The translations under genes were made by a program, and so were the position numbers. The notes below the pieces were generated by a model, which was not told where the DNA came from, made no database searches, and saw only the letters and a program-made list of their open reading frames with translations. DNA of 64,000 bases from Vagococcus entomophilus (lineage in GTDB: Bacteria; Bacillota; Bacilli; Lactobacillales; Vagococcaceae): NCBI RefSeq assembly GCF_003987595.1, contig NZ_NGJZ01000002.1:558001-622000 (forward strand), given 5' to 3'. Below, in pieces: positions 16,213-25,004 of the stretch (positions are counted from its first letter, which is position 1; each line of letters starts with the position of its first letter).

Positions 16213-17409
16213 TCAGTGCTCGTTTTCTAACCTAATACAAAGAAATGAAAGCACCAGTAAGAAGACGGAAAACAATGGGAATACGGCAATAGAGCCGGTA
16301 TGAAAAATACTAATTAAAAAGGTGCAACTGCTAACGATGATATAGTAGCCTAGACTTAGCAATGCGCCCGCTGTCCCAACTACTTTAGAAAACTTGGTTA
16401 GTGCTAAACTCAAACAATTTGGCAGAGCCATTCCAATTCCTGCTAAAAGAATGAAAGTTCCAACGATATAGATGAGTATCTGTATGGATAAAGGAACGGC
16501 TAAAAGTACGATAACACAAAGTAACAAAGCACCGGAGAAAGCTAATTTAATGCCATCTTTTATAATTAAATTAGCTGATTTTGTTTTTAGAGCTTTGCTT
16601 GATATCCAGGCTCCTAATAGGGTGGCCAAAGCAACGATACATCCCATGAAACCATAACTGCTTTGACTAAAATGAAACTTCTGAATAAAAATGGTTGGTG
16701 CCTCGGAATGGTAGCTAAACAAAATGCCATTGAAAATTCCAATTTGCAGACCAAAAGACAGAGTATAACGATCTACAAGCATCGCTTTTCCAACTCCTAA
16801 AATCGTGCTAGTAGAAAAAGAAAGGACTTTATTCGGTTTGGTTTCCCTAAGGCTACTAACACTCCAAAAGAGTAAGATTAATCCCATTAAGACTAAAAAT
16901 AAAAACATAGCACGAAAACCGGAATATTCTCCAATAAAACCACCAACTAAAGGACCAATAGCAGGGGAAAAGGACAAAGCTGCTGAGATTTTTCCAAATA
17001 ATCGGTGACGATCATTTCCTTGATAACAATCTCGGAGTATTGTTTGTGTTGTGACAGAGCCAGTGCTTGCTCCAAAGGCTTGAATAAAGCGACCTATAAA
17101 AAGGCTGAGAGCGCTAGTCGAGTAAAAACAGAATAATGAACCTAGGACGTAAAATAGAATCCCAAAATTCATTGCTTTGCGACGTCCAAGATAGTCTGAG
17201 CTTATGCCCCAGAAAAATACGCCAAGCGCAAAGGCTAAAAAATAAATACTTAGTGTCATTTGTGCTAGATTTAACGAAATATGGTAACTTCTAGCAATTT
17301 CTGTTAAAGAAGGGCTGTAGATTGTTTCGCTTATTTGTGGAAACCCTACAAGACAAATTAGTAAGGCTAGATGAATTTTTTTGTTTTTGGTTACGATGTT
17401 TTTTTCCAT
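16213..17409 (-). CDS. MFS drug-efflux protein, Bcr/CflA type
   Basis: A 398-residue protein with about twelve membrane segments. It has the MFS loop motif FFWGISSDYLGRRKAMNFG between segments 2 and 3 and FIQAFGASTGSVTTQTILRD in segment 4, typical of the Bcr/CflA drug:proton antiporters. It would export small toxic compounds across the cell membrane. ATG 17409 has AAGGAG 7 nt upstream and is preferred to the longer frame from 17487. It stands alone, facing away from the siderophore operon's 3' end. A link to siderophore export is possible but unsupported. Confidence 0.8.
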   Translation of the reverse strand: MEKNIVTKNKKIHLALLICLVGFPQISETIYSPSLTEIARSYHISLNLAQMTLSIYFLAFALGVFFWGISSDYLGRRKAMNFGILFYVLGSLFCFYSTSALSLFIGRFIQAFGASTGSVTTQTILRDCYQGNDRHRLFGKISAALSFSPAIGPLVGGFIGEYSGFRAMFLFLVLMGLILLFWSVSSLRETKPNKVLSFSTSTILGVGKAMLVDRYTLSFGLQIGIFNGILFSYHSEAPTIFIQKFHFSQSSYGFMGCIVALATLLGAWISSKALKTKSANLIIKDGIKLAFSGALLLCVIVLLAVPLSIQILIYIVGTFILLAGIGMALPNCLSLALTKFSKVVGTAGALLSLGYYIIVSSCTFLISIFHTGSIAVFPLFSVFLLVLSFLCIRLENEH

Positions 17410-17989
17410 AAGAATTCTCCTTATTTTTATAATACGGGAAAAAAACATCCTTTGATGGGAAATGGTGGAATCATGATTTTTATCCAATCGTAAAAATTCA
17501 TGAGCTCACCCCTTTCTACGTAAGTATGGGCTGAAATAAATGGCTGTTTAACTGCCAATTTATTATATCAAATAAATTGTGTAATACCAATTCTTGTTTT
17601 ACCAACTATTTTATAGTAAAAGTGACGAGAAAAATAAGGCGATTGGGGTAGATTTAGGGAAAAAAACATAAAGAAAAAAGCAGTTAATTTGTGATTGGAC
17701 ACTCTTTTTCCCTATTTGTTTGACCAACGGAATGTTCAGGATGTTTTGTCACATTCTTTGAGAGGATTCAATAGTCGTATTTCCTTCTATCCATTCGATA
17801 TACTCTATTTCGATCATAGTTTTTTAGTGTTTGGGGAAAAAAGTGTAAACAGATAAAGTGTTATACGGAAAGAACCAAAAGCTTTCTGTATTTTCTATGT
17901 TAATTCTTACAGTAAACTTGTAGATTGTTACAATTCACTCAGTTTTTTTAAAAAATGGTGTATCATTATTTATTAGTAAATTAAGAAAA
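17410..17989. other. Intergenic region, no gene seen
   Basis: AT-rich spacer between the MFS gene and an ABC relic. The N-terminal half of the ATPase relic is not detectable here, so that part has been deleted rather than merely frameshifted. Confidence 0.4.
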
Positions 17990-18184
17990 ATGTCTAAAAA
18001 ATGCATCATACTTATTAGTGATCATGGTTTAAACCAACTAGCTAGTTTTATTGATGAAGTTCTTTTTATAGAGCATGGATTAATACAAAAATCAGTACCA
18101 ATTAGCAAAATAAATATGCTGTATAAAGGAGGGTTAAGCGAATATTATGACCAAAAAAAAGCAAGCAGATCAAGTACGACTTAA
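17990..18184 (+). pseudogene. ABC transporter ATPase, C-terminal remnant
   Basis: The 64 codons read CIILISDHGLNQLASFIDEV and then LFIEHGLIQ, the H-loop and tail of an ABC ATPase of the bacteriocin/antibiotic-resistance class. Walker A, signature and Walker B are missing, and no ribosome-binding site precedes ATG 17990. It overlaps the start of the permease-like frame at 18147. It is best read as the 3' end of a deleted gene. Confidence 0.65.
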
Positions 18185-18883
18185 TTTTTTCATATTTTTA
18201 GATATGAATCGAGCAAGTTGCATGGAAGTGGAAAAATTATATTTTGCGTAACATTATTTAGTCAAATTATTTCTTTTCTATTTTTTTATTTAGTTGGAAA
18301 GTTGGAAGTTGAAGATAAACTACTATCAGAGTTTCAGTCAATTCTTGCGCTTGCTACAACTGTTACGATGTGTGTGGTGTGCTTGGTTGGCGCTATTTTT
18401 TTAAGAAAAAATATTGTTCAGCAATATATTGGCGCACATAGAATTCGGACTTTTTTATACCCTATCAAGCGTAGCAGATTATTGGTCATAAAGACATTGG
18501 CTTTTATGAATAAACTATTGGTTCCTTTTTTTGTAGGAAATTTACTATTGTTCGCTTTAGAAGTCTTATTTAGCTATTTTTTTCGACTAAAAGACAGCAA
18601 TGGAGAAAATCAAATACTAAATGGAATGGGGATTTGTATTATTTATACACTATTTGTTTTCTCAATTAGTCTGTGTTCAGAGATTATAGCAATTTGGAGA
18701 CAGTCTGAAATTACAGTCATTATTACCACTGTTGTAGGTATCCTAATACTTTCGAATCTATCTGCTTTGGGTACAATTAATTATTTGTGGATTACCTTCA
18801 TCTTTAGTAGTCTACTAGCTTTTCTTCAGATTTATTGGCTAGGGATATTATCTAAAAAAATTGATAAGGCGGATGCTTATTGA
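18147..18883 (+). pseudogene. ABC-2-type permease, frameshifted near its N-terminus
   Basis: ATG 18147 starts TKKKQADQVRLNFFIF. That frame ends soon after, while the adjacent frame continues RYESSKLHGSGKIIF and then six hydrophobic segments to 18883. One missing T in the run near 18195-18199 would join them. The membrane part resembles the permease partner of the ATPase remnant just upstream. With both parts damaged, the transporter is probably dead. An AAAGGAGGG precedes 18147 at long spacing. Confidence 0.6.
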
Positions 18884-18914
18884 GTCTATAATGTCCTAAA
18901 TGAGTTGTCATTTC

Positions 18915-19619
18915 TTAATCCAACACTATTTTTTTAAAAGCGGATTCTTTAAATTTTCTACTAATGGGAACTTTAATAATTTTAGTATTATCTTTTTTTA
19001 AATAAACATAATTTTTTTTGATCACTGAGACAAAGTCTAGGTTAATAATATAGGAAGTATGAACTTGAATAAACTTATGATTTAACAGTTTTAGGAGATA
19101 TTTAGTCGACATATAAGTAATGTGGTGCTGTTCTTTTGTGTGAATTATTACTTGACGACGGTCTTTTTCAAAATAAATAATAGTCGCACTATTTATTCTT
19201 ACTGTTTTTTTATTTTCCATAAAGCTGATGGTCTGACGTGTTTGAGCGAGAGAATTCGTGACACTTTCCAACGTTTTAAAAAAACGGTTTTTCTGGATGG
19301 GCTGTATCATATAATCAAAAGGATGCACCAAAAATATTTCTTCTAATTTCACTTGGTTTGGATTATTTGCTAATAAAATAAGAGGAATATTTGTGTTTTG
19401 CTCTCTGATTTTTTGTGCAACTTTTAGACCATTAGGAGGTAGCTGTTCAAGTGTTAAAATAAAAAAATCGTATTCAATAGTTGGGATGTGAGCCAGTAAT
19501 TTGTTCGAACTATAATAGATAGAGGTCTCAAAAAGAGTAGGATGATAATGAAATAATAAATTTTCAATTTTTTCTGCTAGATGGCGCTGATTTTCAAAAA
19601 TTGCAACTTTAAGTTTCAT
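18915..19619 (-). CDS. LytTR-family response regulator with degenerate receiver
   Basis: Residues 1-120 have the layout of a receiver domain, and residues ~135-234 form a LytTR DNA-binding domain (INSATIIYFEKDRRQVIIH, then FIQVHTSYIINLDFV). The usual phospho-acceptor Asp is Thr (YDFFILTLEQLP) and the conserved Lys before the last helix is Gln (DYMIQPI). It is therefore unlikely to be controlled by phosphorylation. ATG 19619 has AGAAGG 7 nt upstream; the longer TTG start at 19637 is less likely. No histidine kinase is nearby. It is divergent from the ECF operon and could regulate it or the neighbouring ABC relic. Confidence 0.8.
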   Translation of the reverse strand: MKLKVAIFENQRHLAEKIENLLFHYHPTLFETSIYYSSNKLLAHIPTIEYDFFILTLEQLPPNGLKVAQKIREQNTNIPLILLANNPNQVKLEEIFLVHPFDYMIQPIQKNRFFKTLESVTNSLAQTRQTISFMENKKTVRINSATIIYFEKDRRQVIIHTKEQHHITYMSTKYLLKLLNHKFIQVHTSYIINLDFVSVIKKNYVYLKKDNTKIIKVPISRKFKESAFKKIVLD

Positions 19620-19807
19620 TTTCTGACCTTCTTTCAAGTAAATTAAATTGTTTTAAATGGTTTAATTATAAGATAACATAAACTAACTATTTTTTAAATA
19701 TAGATTGTATTTTGAAAAAATAAAAAAAGTAGAAGGATGACTTTGTGCTTTTTTTTGTTTCAAACATTAGTTGTCAAAGTATTTTTTTTGTGTTTTAATA
19801 ACTGTAA

Positions 19808-19822
19808 TGATAACTATTATCG
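19808..19822 (+). promoter_or_regulatory. Fur-like box upstream of the ECF operon
   Basis: TGATAAC-T-ATTATCG has the 7-1-7 form of Fur sites (TGATAAT-N-ATTATCA) with one mismatch in each arm. It lies 56 bp before the S-component start, within the likely promoter. Confidence 0.5.
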
Positions 19823-19877
19823 TTTTAGTTTTTGTGATTCACTTATTTAGAATTTGGTAAAGGAGAAGAAAATAAAA

Positions 19878-20483
19878 ATGAGCAAACAAAAAATAGCCTC
19901 CAAGGATTTGATTAGTATCGGTCTCTTTGGGGTACTGATGTTTATTGTTGAAAACATTGTTTCAATTGTATTAAGCCCAGTTACGTTATATATTTTACCG
20001 CTAGTTTCGGGTGTTTGTACGTTCTTTTTGGCAATTATCTACTTACTATTGTCTTTTAAGGTTGGAAAAAAATGGACGCTTACTTTAATGGGGGCAATCT
20101 TGGGCGTTTTTTATATGCTGATGGGGGTTCCTGTCATGCTCCCATTTTGTGTAATTAGTGGTTTGATAGCAGAAGCGACTCTTTTGAAAGGAGACGGTAC
20201 ACAGTATCGGAATTTTTCAAGACAAGCGCTAGCTTATAGTGTTTATGGAACGTTGTACGGTCTTGGAACTTATGTTATTGCATTCCTATTTGGCAAAACT
20301 TATTTTGAAGCGGTTCATTATAGTTCAGAGATGATTGGGAAAATATTTTATTTCTTGAGCTCTCCATTGTGGATGGTTTTAGGGATAATCTGTTCGTTTG
20401 TTTTGACTTACTTAGGAATGTTATTTGGTCGAACAATACTCAAAAAACATTTTGTGAAGTCTGGTTATATTAAGGAGTTTTAA
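19878..20483 (+). CDS. ECF transporter S component, MptD/Trep_Strep family
   Basis: A 201-residue protein with five or six membrane segments. It resembles the TIGR02185-type S components (start SKDLISIGLFGVLMFIVENI, middle GVPVMLPFCVISGLIAEA). In ECF importers the S component binds the substrate and docks on the T/ATPase module encoded next. ATG 19878 follows AAAGGAG; the TTG at 19854 is rejected because it precedes that site. Members of this family occur in streptococcal and lactobacillal systems linked to haem or iron uptake. With the Fur-like box at 19808 this suggests an iron-related substrate, which remains inference. Confidence 0.8.
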   Translation: MSKQKIASKDLISIGLFGVLMFIVENIVSIVLSPVTLYILPLVSGVCTFFLAIIYLLLSFKVGKKWTLTLMGAILGVFYMLMGVPVMLPFCVISGLIAEATLLKGDGTQYRNFSRQALAYSVYGTLYGLGTYVIAFLFGKTYFEAVHYSSEMIGKIFYFLSSPLWMVLGIICSFVLTYLGMLFGRTILKKHFVKSGYIKEF

Positions 20484-20484
20484 G

Positions 20485-21165
20485 ATGACAAGGCAATATA
20501 ATGTTCGCATTCAATTAGTTTTTTTGTTCTTTTTAGGAATAGCGGGTTTCTTTTTTAACCTGCAACAAGCAGTGAGTATGACGTTAGTTTGTGTTCTTTT
20601 TTTAGGCATTCAATGTGTGAATAAGTCGTTATTTTATTGGCTATTAGGTGGAGGGATTCTTTACGGATTGTTTTTTTTCTTTAGTCATTACGTGACAATT
20701 CCTGCGTTAAGTTTTTTGAATGTATTTCTCTTTATCCTAATCAAGATGTACCCGACTTTAATTGTCGCTAGTTCTATTGCGCAGGTTTCAACAAGTAAGT
20801 TGATGTCGGCCTTACAAAGTTTACACTTGCCACAGACGTTCATCACAACTTTATCGATTCTTTTTCGTTTTTTTCCTGTTTTAAAAAATGAGAATGAAAT
20901 GATTCAAGCAAGTACTCAGATGAGAGGAATCTCGTATAAACATCTTAAAAATTGGAGTCATCCTCTAAGCTTGTTTGAATATGCAATGGTTCCTTTGCTT
21001 ATGAGAACCATTCATTTAGCCGATGAATTATCGGTGAATGGGTATATTCGAGGGATGGATAGTGGCGTAAAAAGAACCAGTATCCATGAGGACAAGTTAG
21101 CTCCATTTGATGGATCGTTCCTTCTTATTATGATAGGGGTACTAGCGGTGTTGTTTATTAAATAG
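20485..21165 (+). CDS. ECF transporter T component (CbiQ/EcfT family)
   Basis: A 226-residue membrane protein that ends with the coupling-helix region of T components (QMRGISYK, later GYIRGMDSG), which contacts the two ATPase domains. It starts one base after the S-component stop and ends 10 nt before the ATPase gene, so the three are one operon. It forms the scaffold for substrate import with a dedicated (group I-type) module, because all parts are encoded together. Confidence 0.85.
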   Translation: MTRQYNVRIQLVFLFFLGIAGFFFNLQQAVSMTLVCVLFLGIQCVNKSLFYWLLGGGILYGLFFFFSHYVTIPALSFLNVFLFILIKMYPTLIVASSIAQVSTSKLMSALQSLHLPQTFITTLSILFRFFPVLKNENEMIQASTQMRGISYKHLKNWSHPLSLFEYAMVPLLMRTIHLADELSVNGYIRGMDSGVKRTSIHEDKLAPFDGSFLLIMIGVLAVLFIK

Positions 21166-21175
21166 AGGTGAAAAG

Positions 21176-22633
21176 ATGTTACAGCTAAAAAATATAGAGT
21201 ATCAACAAAAAGATAATAAGATTTTACATCAGATTCAACTAGAAATAAAAACTGGCGAAGTAGTTGCTTTTATTGGCCTTTCGGGCTGCGGTAAAACTAG
21301 TCTCGCTAGAATTTGTAGTGGCTTGGTTCCGTATTTTTATGATGAGGCTAGCTTTTCTGGAGAAGTTTTTTTTGATCACGTAAAATTAGACGAAGTAACT
21401 AATACGGAGTTTATCAAGAAAGTAGGAGTTGTCTCTCAAGATCCTAAAAGTCAGTTTTTTACAACTATTGTAAAGGATGAGCTGGCTTTTGAAATGGAGA
21501 ATTATGGTTGTAATCCAAAAGTGATTGAACAAAGAATCCAACAGGTCAGTGAAGCGTTAAAACTAGAAGATATTTTAAATCAAACATTGGCTTCTTTATC
21601 TAGTGGACAAAAACAAAAAGTAGCAATTGCCACAGCATTAATGACTGATCCTTCATTAGTTATTTTGGATGAACCCAGTGCCAATCTTGACTTGGTAAGT
21701 ACAGAAAGTTTAAAAGAGCAGATCAAGCACATAAAACAGCAAGGGAAAACTATTATTATAGCAGAACATCGTGTTTATTATTTAATGGATAGTGTAGATC
21801 GTTTTATCTATATGGAAGATGGTCAAATAGTCAAAGAATTGACTGCACTAGAAATGACCCAGCTTTCCAATGCTCAAAGAGCCAAAATGGGAATTCGCCA
21901 TACAGACTTGTCTGAAATCGAAAATGAAAGGAAAAATCAGTCGGATTTTAGTCAAACTATTAATGTGAGAGACGTCCAAGCATCAGTCAAACGAAAAAAA
22001 ATCCTTCAAAGTGTTTCCTATCAGCATAGAGCTGGAGAAGTCCTTGCTTTAATCGGAAAAAATGGTGCGGGGAAAACGAGTCTTGCCAAAGCGCTTAGTG
22101 GTTTGACTCACATTTCCAGTGGGGAAATTTTGCTAGAAAGCCAGTTGCTTCGAAAACGAGACTTAAAAAAATCAGTGTGGATGGTCATGCAGGAAAGCAT
22201 CTATCAAGTTTTTGGTGATGATTTATTGACAGAGCTCGCGATTGGCAAACGTAATGTAGATCAAGTACAAATTGAAAAAATTTTAAAAAAAATGGGACTT
22301 TGGGCGTTTCGCAATCAGCATCCGTACAATTTATCAGGTGGGCAAAGGCAACGACTAGTGCTCGCAATTGGTCTGATTCAACAACGTGAGATTCTCATAC
22401 TGGATGAGCCGACTTCTGGGTTAGATGGAAAGAATCTGACAATTATTGCGCACTTTCTAAAAGAGCTGTCCAGGGAAGGTAAGCATATTTTGATGATTAC
22501 GCATGACCCAGAAATTATTTTAAAGTCTTGTGATAGGATACTTTTACTTGAAGGAGGAAAAATATCACAGGACAAAAAGATTAGCGAATTAGCTACTTCC
22601 GAGGTATTAAAGTTATTGTCTTTTCAAGAATGA
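21176..22633 (+). CDS. ECF transporter double ATPase (two fused ABC domains)
   Basis: Two complete ABC domains in one 485-residue chain. Domain 1 has GLSGCGKTS, Q-loop SQDPK, signature LSSGQKQKVAIA and VILDEPSANLD. Domain 2 has GKNGAGKTS, LSGGQRQRLVLAIG and ILILDEPTSGLD. The first signature has Ser for the usual second-position Gly (LSSGQ), which is common in ECF proteins. The fused form replaces separate EcfA1 and EcfA2. RBS GAGGTG precedes ATG 21176. Confidence 0.85.
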   Translation: MLQLKNIEYQQKDNKILHQIQLEIKTGEVVAFIGLSGCGKTSLARICSGLVPYFYDEASFSGEVFFDHVKLDEVTNTEFIKKVGVVSQDPKSQFFTTIVKDELAFEMENYGCNPKVIEQRIQQVSEALKLEDILNQTLASLSSGQKQKVAIATALMTDPSLVILDEPSANLDLVSTESLKEQIKHIKQQGKTIIIAEHRVYYLMDSVDRFIYMEDGQIVKELTALEMTQLSNAQRAKMGIRHTDLSEIENERKNQSDFSQTINVRDVQASVKRKKILQSVSYQHRAGEVLALIGKNGAGKTSLAKALSGLTHISSGEILLESQLLRKRDLKKSVWMVMQESIYQVFGDDLLTELAIGKRNVDQVQIEKILKKMGLWAFRNQHPYNLSGGQRQRLVLAIGLIQQREILILDEPTSGLDGKNLTIIAHFLKELSREGKHILMITHDPEIILKSCDRILLLEGGKISQDKKISELATSEVLKLLSFQE

Positions 22634-22672
22634 ATAGATGCATAACAAATAACCGGTTCTAAGAAAAGTTGA

Positions 22673-23782
22673 ATGACAGGGTCAAGCGGAAGGGTGAGTG
22701 AAAAATTGAAAAGAAAAATTTTTGTTGGTTTTTGTGTAGTACTCATCTATCTGCTGGGTCTTTTTTTCCTGAATGTCTTTCCAAACAACAAGTATACTGT
22801 TGCGAAAGTCATCAAAACAAAAGTAATCAGCAAGCAGTCAATGACGGATAGAAATGGCAATCAGGACTCATTGACAATGCAACGTCTGACACTAAAGTTA
22901 GATAATAAAGGCGAGTCAATTATACATCTAGATAACAGCTATTCTTTGTCTCATGTGTTAGATCAACGCTATCAAGTTGGAGAAAAGGTAAGAATCCGAA
23001 AATATTCGGGAGGGCAAAAGAAATGGCAATTGATTGGAACAAGGCGAGTTGATGCTCTATGGTCTTTAATTTGTTTTTCTCTGTTTTGTCTATTGATGTT
23101 TGGGACTGTTTTTAGTCTGAAACTAGTAGGGACGACGGGTCTGAATTGTCTGGTACTCTATGGCTTGGTCCAATTGTATGCTGGAAATATTTTTAAAAAT
23201 CTGACTGTTTTAACCTTTTTTGCGACAGGCGTCATGGTGGCTATTATGCTTTTTGTTCTTACGAGAAATCGGCAAATGGCAATAATAGCGATGATAGCGA
23301 CATTACTCAGTATAGCGAGTGCCTATTTTATTGGGACAGTAACAATGTATATTTTAAAGGATAAGGGTCTCCACTTTGAAGAAATGGCATTCTTGACTAG
23401 GCATTATCGTGATATTTTTAAGGCAGAGCTGCTTTTAGGATGCTTGGGTGCTGTGATGGATGTGGCAGTTTCTATTATTGCTTCTATGACTGAGATCAAA
23501 CAACAAAAGCCAAACATTTCGAATGTTGAATTAAAAGAAGAAGGTCGAAAAATTGGGCAATCTATTATGGGACCCATGAATAATGTGTTGCTTTTTTCTT
23601 ATGTGAGTGGAGCTATTCCGACGCTAATCTTCTATTTGAGAAATAATCTGGCTTACGTTTATACATTTAAAATGTTTTTGTCACTTGAAGTCATGCGTGC
23701 ACTCGTTGGAAGCATTGGCATTGTGTTGACCGTTCCCATCACGATTCGCGCGTTTATCTTTTTAAGAAACAAGAGGGGATAA
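22673..23782 (+). CDS. YibE/F family membrane protein, long form
   Basis: One N-terminal membrane segment, then a ~100-residue extracellular domain (VIKTKVISKQSMTDRNGNQD region, ending KYSGGQKKWQLIGTRRVD), then about seven membrane segments with the YibE/F signature LLGCLGAVMDVAVSIIASM. The function of the family is not established. It follows the ECF ATPase by 39 nt and is coupled to a second YibE/F gene, so it probably belongs to the same transcript. The start is uncertain: ATG 22673 has a weak upstream site, and GTG/TTG starts 24-36 nt later are possible. Confidence 0.75.
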   Translation: MTGSSGRVSEKLKRKIFVGFCVVLIYLLGLFFLNVFPNNKYTVAKVIKTKVISKQSMTDRNGNQDSLTMQRLTLKLDNKGESIIHLDNSYSLSHVLDQRYQVGEKVRIRKYSGGQKKWQLIGTRRVDALWSLICFSLFCLLMFGTVFSLKLVGTTGLNCLVLYGLVQLYAGNIFKNLTVLTFFATGVMVAIMLFVLTRNRQMAIIAMIATLLSIASAYFIGTVTMYILKDKGLHFEEMAFLTRHYRDIFKAELLLGCLGAVMDVAVSIIASMTEIKQQKPNISNVELKEEGRKIGQSIMGPMNNVLLFSYVSGAIPTLIFYLRNNLAYVYTFKMFLSLEVMRALVGSIGIVLTVPITIRAFIFLRNKRG

Positions 23783-23783
23783 A

Positions 23784-24578
23784 ATGAATGTAATCATGGT
23801 TTTGAGTGTCATTTTGTATTTACTTATGAAAAAAATCGGCGGTAAAGAAGGATCAAAAGCTTTTTGGATTATGGTCTTAAACTTAGTCTTGTTTATGAGT
23901 CTTATTGTGTTACTAGCATTAGGTATCCCTGTATTTCTCTTGTCGATTGCTACAGTAGTTCTTTTTTCAGCTATTATGACAGTTGGGATGAATGAGCGTA
24001 ATCTCTATTCGTGGGCAGCCTTTTTAGGGACTGTGACAACAATTTTGATTAGTTCGTTATTGATTACATTGACACTCCATTATTTTCAAGTACAAGGGTT
24101 CGTTCAAGAAGAAATGGCAGATGCAGATATGTTCTCGATGTATGTTGGCATTCGTTTTGACCAATTAACGATTGTGGTACTGATTATGGCGTCGCTTGGA
24201 GTTATCATTGATACATCGGTCACTCTGGTGGCATACATCACTGCACTTAAGAAAGAACAACCTAAAATAACAGATAATCAGCTCTTAAAATCAGCCATGA
24301 CTGTGGGGAAAGACGTAATCATTTCTTCAATAAACACATTGTTTTTTGCCTTTTTTGGTCAAAATATTTCCTTATTTATTTGGGTGAAAGACTTGCACTA
24401 TTCTTTTGATGAGATGATGAATTCAAAAGTTATTGTCTTAGAAATTATTACGATGCTTTATTGTGGGATTGGTATTTTATTGTGTGTTCCGTGTACGTTT
24501 TTATGGGTCAGATATATCAGTGGTCGAAAAAAAGTAATGAAAAATCGATTGAGAAAAGAAGAAAAAAAAAGTTGTTAA
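23784..24578 (+). CDS. YibE/F family membrane protein, short form
   Basis: A 264-residue protein with about seven membrane segments and the family motif MASLGVIIDTSVTLVAYI. It lacks the extracellular domain of the preceding paralogue. ATG 23784 lies one base after the previous stop, with GAGGGG upstream. Such long/short YibE/F pairs are recurrent in lactobacilli and enterococci, and the two probably form one membrane complex. A strong terminator follows at 24599-24638. Confidence 0.75.
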   Translation: MNVIMVLSVILYLLMKKIGGKEGSKAFWIMVLNLVLFMSLIVLLALGIPVFLLSIATVVLFSAIMTVGMNERNLYSWAAFLGTVTTILISSLLITLTLHYFQVQGFVQEEMADADMFSMYVGIRFDQLTIVVLIMASLGVIIDTSVTLVAYITALKKEQPKITDNQLLKSAMTVGKDVIISSINTLFFAFFGQNISLFIWVKDLHYSFDEMMNSKVIVLEIITMLYCGIGILLCVPCTFLWVRYISGRKKVMKNRLRKEEKKSC

Positions 24579-24598
24579 AATCGGCAAACAGTTGATGT

Positions 24599-24638
24599 CT
24601 AAGACAAAACTTATTAAAGTTTTGTCTTAGATTTTTTT
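24599..24638 (+). terminator. Intrinsic terminator of the ECF-YibE/F operon
   Basis: CTAAGACAAAACTT pairs with AAGTTTTGTCTTAG, followed by T7. Confidence 0.85.
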
Positions 24639-24687
24639 GTAGTGGCTTTATTATTAGAAAAAGTGAGTCTTAACATTTTCGTAACAT

Positions 24688-24715
24688 TTTAGCATTCGTT
24701 TATAAATACGCTAAA
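24688..24715 (+). promoter_or_regulatory. Imperfect palindrome upstream of the small-peptide operon
   Basis: TTTAGC and GCTAAA arms enclose an AT-rich centre containing TTTATAAA. It lies about 50 bp before the first small gene and overlaps the expected promoter, so it may be an operator. Confidence 0.35.
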
Positions 24716-24762
24716 GCTATTCTTTTAATATAAACAAAAGCAAAACGAGAGGAGTGAAGGAA

Positions 24763-24849
24763 ATGTCATTAGGAACGTTAGCAGTAGGAGCAGTTGTAGT
24801 CGTTGTCGTGGTTGCAATTGGAGCCGTTTGGTTTAAACGCAAAAAATAG
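24763..24849 (+). CDS. 28-residue single-span membrane peptide, copy 1
   Basis: MSLGTLAVGAVVVVVVVAIG followed by AVWFKRKK: one hydrophobic helix with a basic tail. ATG 24763 has GGAGTGAAGG just upstream, a good translation signal. A near-identical copy follows 35 bp later, and the ribosome-binding region is duplicated as well. No known family was recognised; size and shape are those of small membrane regulators or toxin-like peptides. Confidence 0.7.
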   Translation: MSLGTLAVGAVVVVVVVAIGAVWFKRKK

Positions 24850-24884
24850 TAGTGAAAGATAAAAAAGAAAAAGGAGTGAAGGAA

Positions 24885-24965
24885 ATGTCATTAGGAACAT
24901 TTGCAGTAGGAGCAGTTGTAGTCGTTGTTGTGGCTGGGGCCGTTTGGTTTAAACGCAAAAAATAG
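24885..24965 (+). CDS. 26-residue single-span membrane peptide, copy 2
   Basis: MSLGTFAVGAVVVVVVAGAV followed by WFKRKK. It differs from copy 1 mainly by two residues fewer in the helix. The upstream AAGGAGTGAAGGAA and the coding bases are nearly the same, so this is a recent tandem duplication. It is followed within 40 bp by a larger membrane protein gene. Confidence 0.7.
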   Translation: MSLGTFAVGAVVVVVVAGAVWFKRKK

Positions 24966-25004
24966 ATGGTTGTAAGATTTTGATAAAAGAAAGGAAGTAA
25001 AAAA

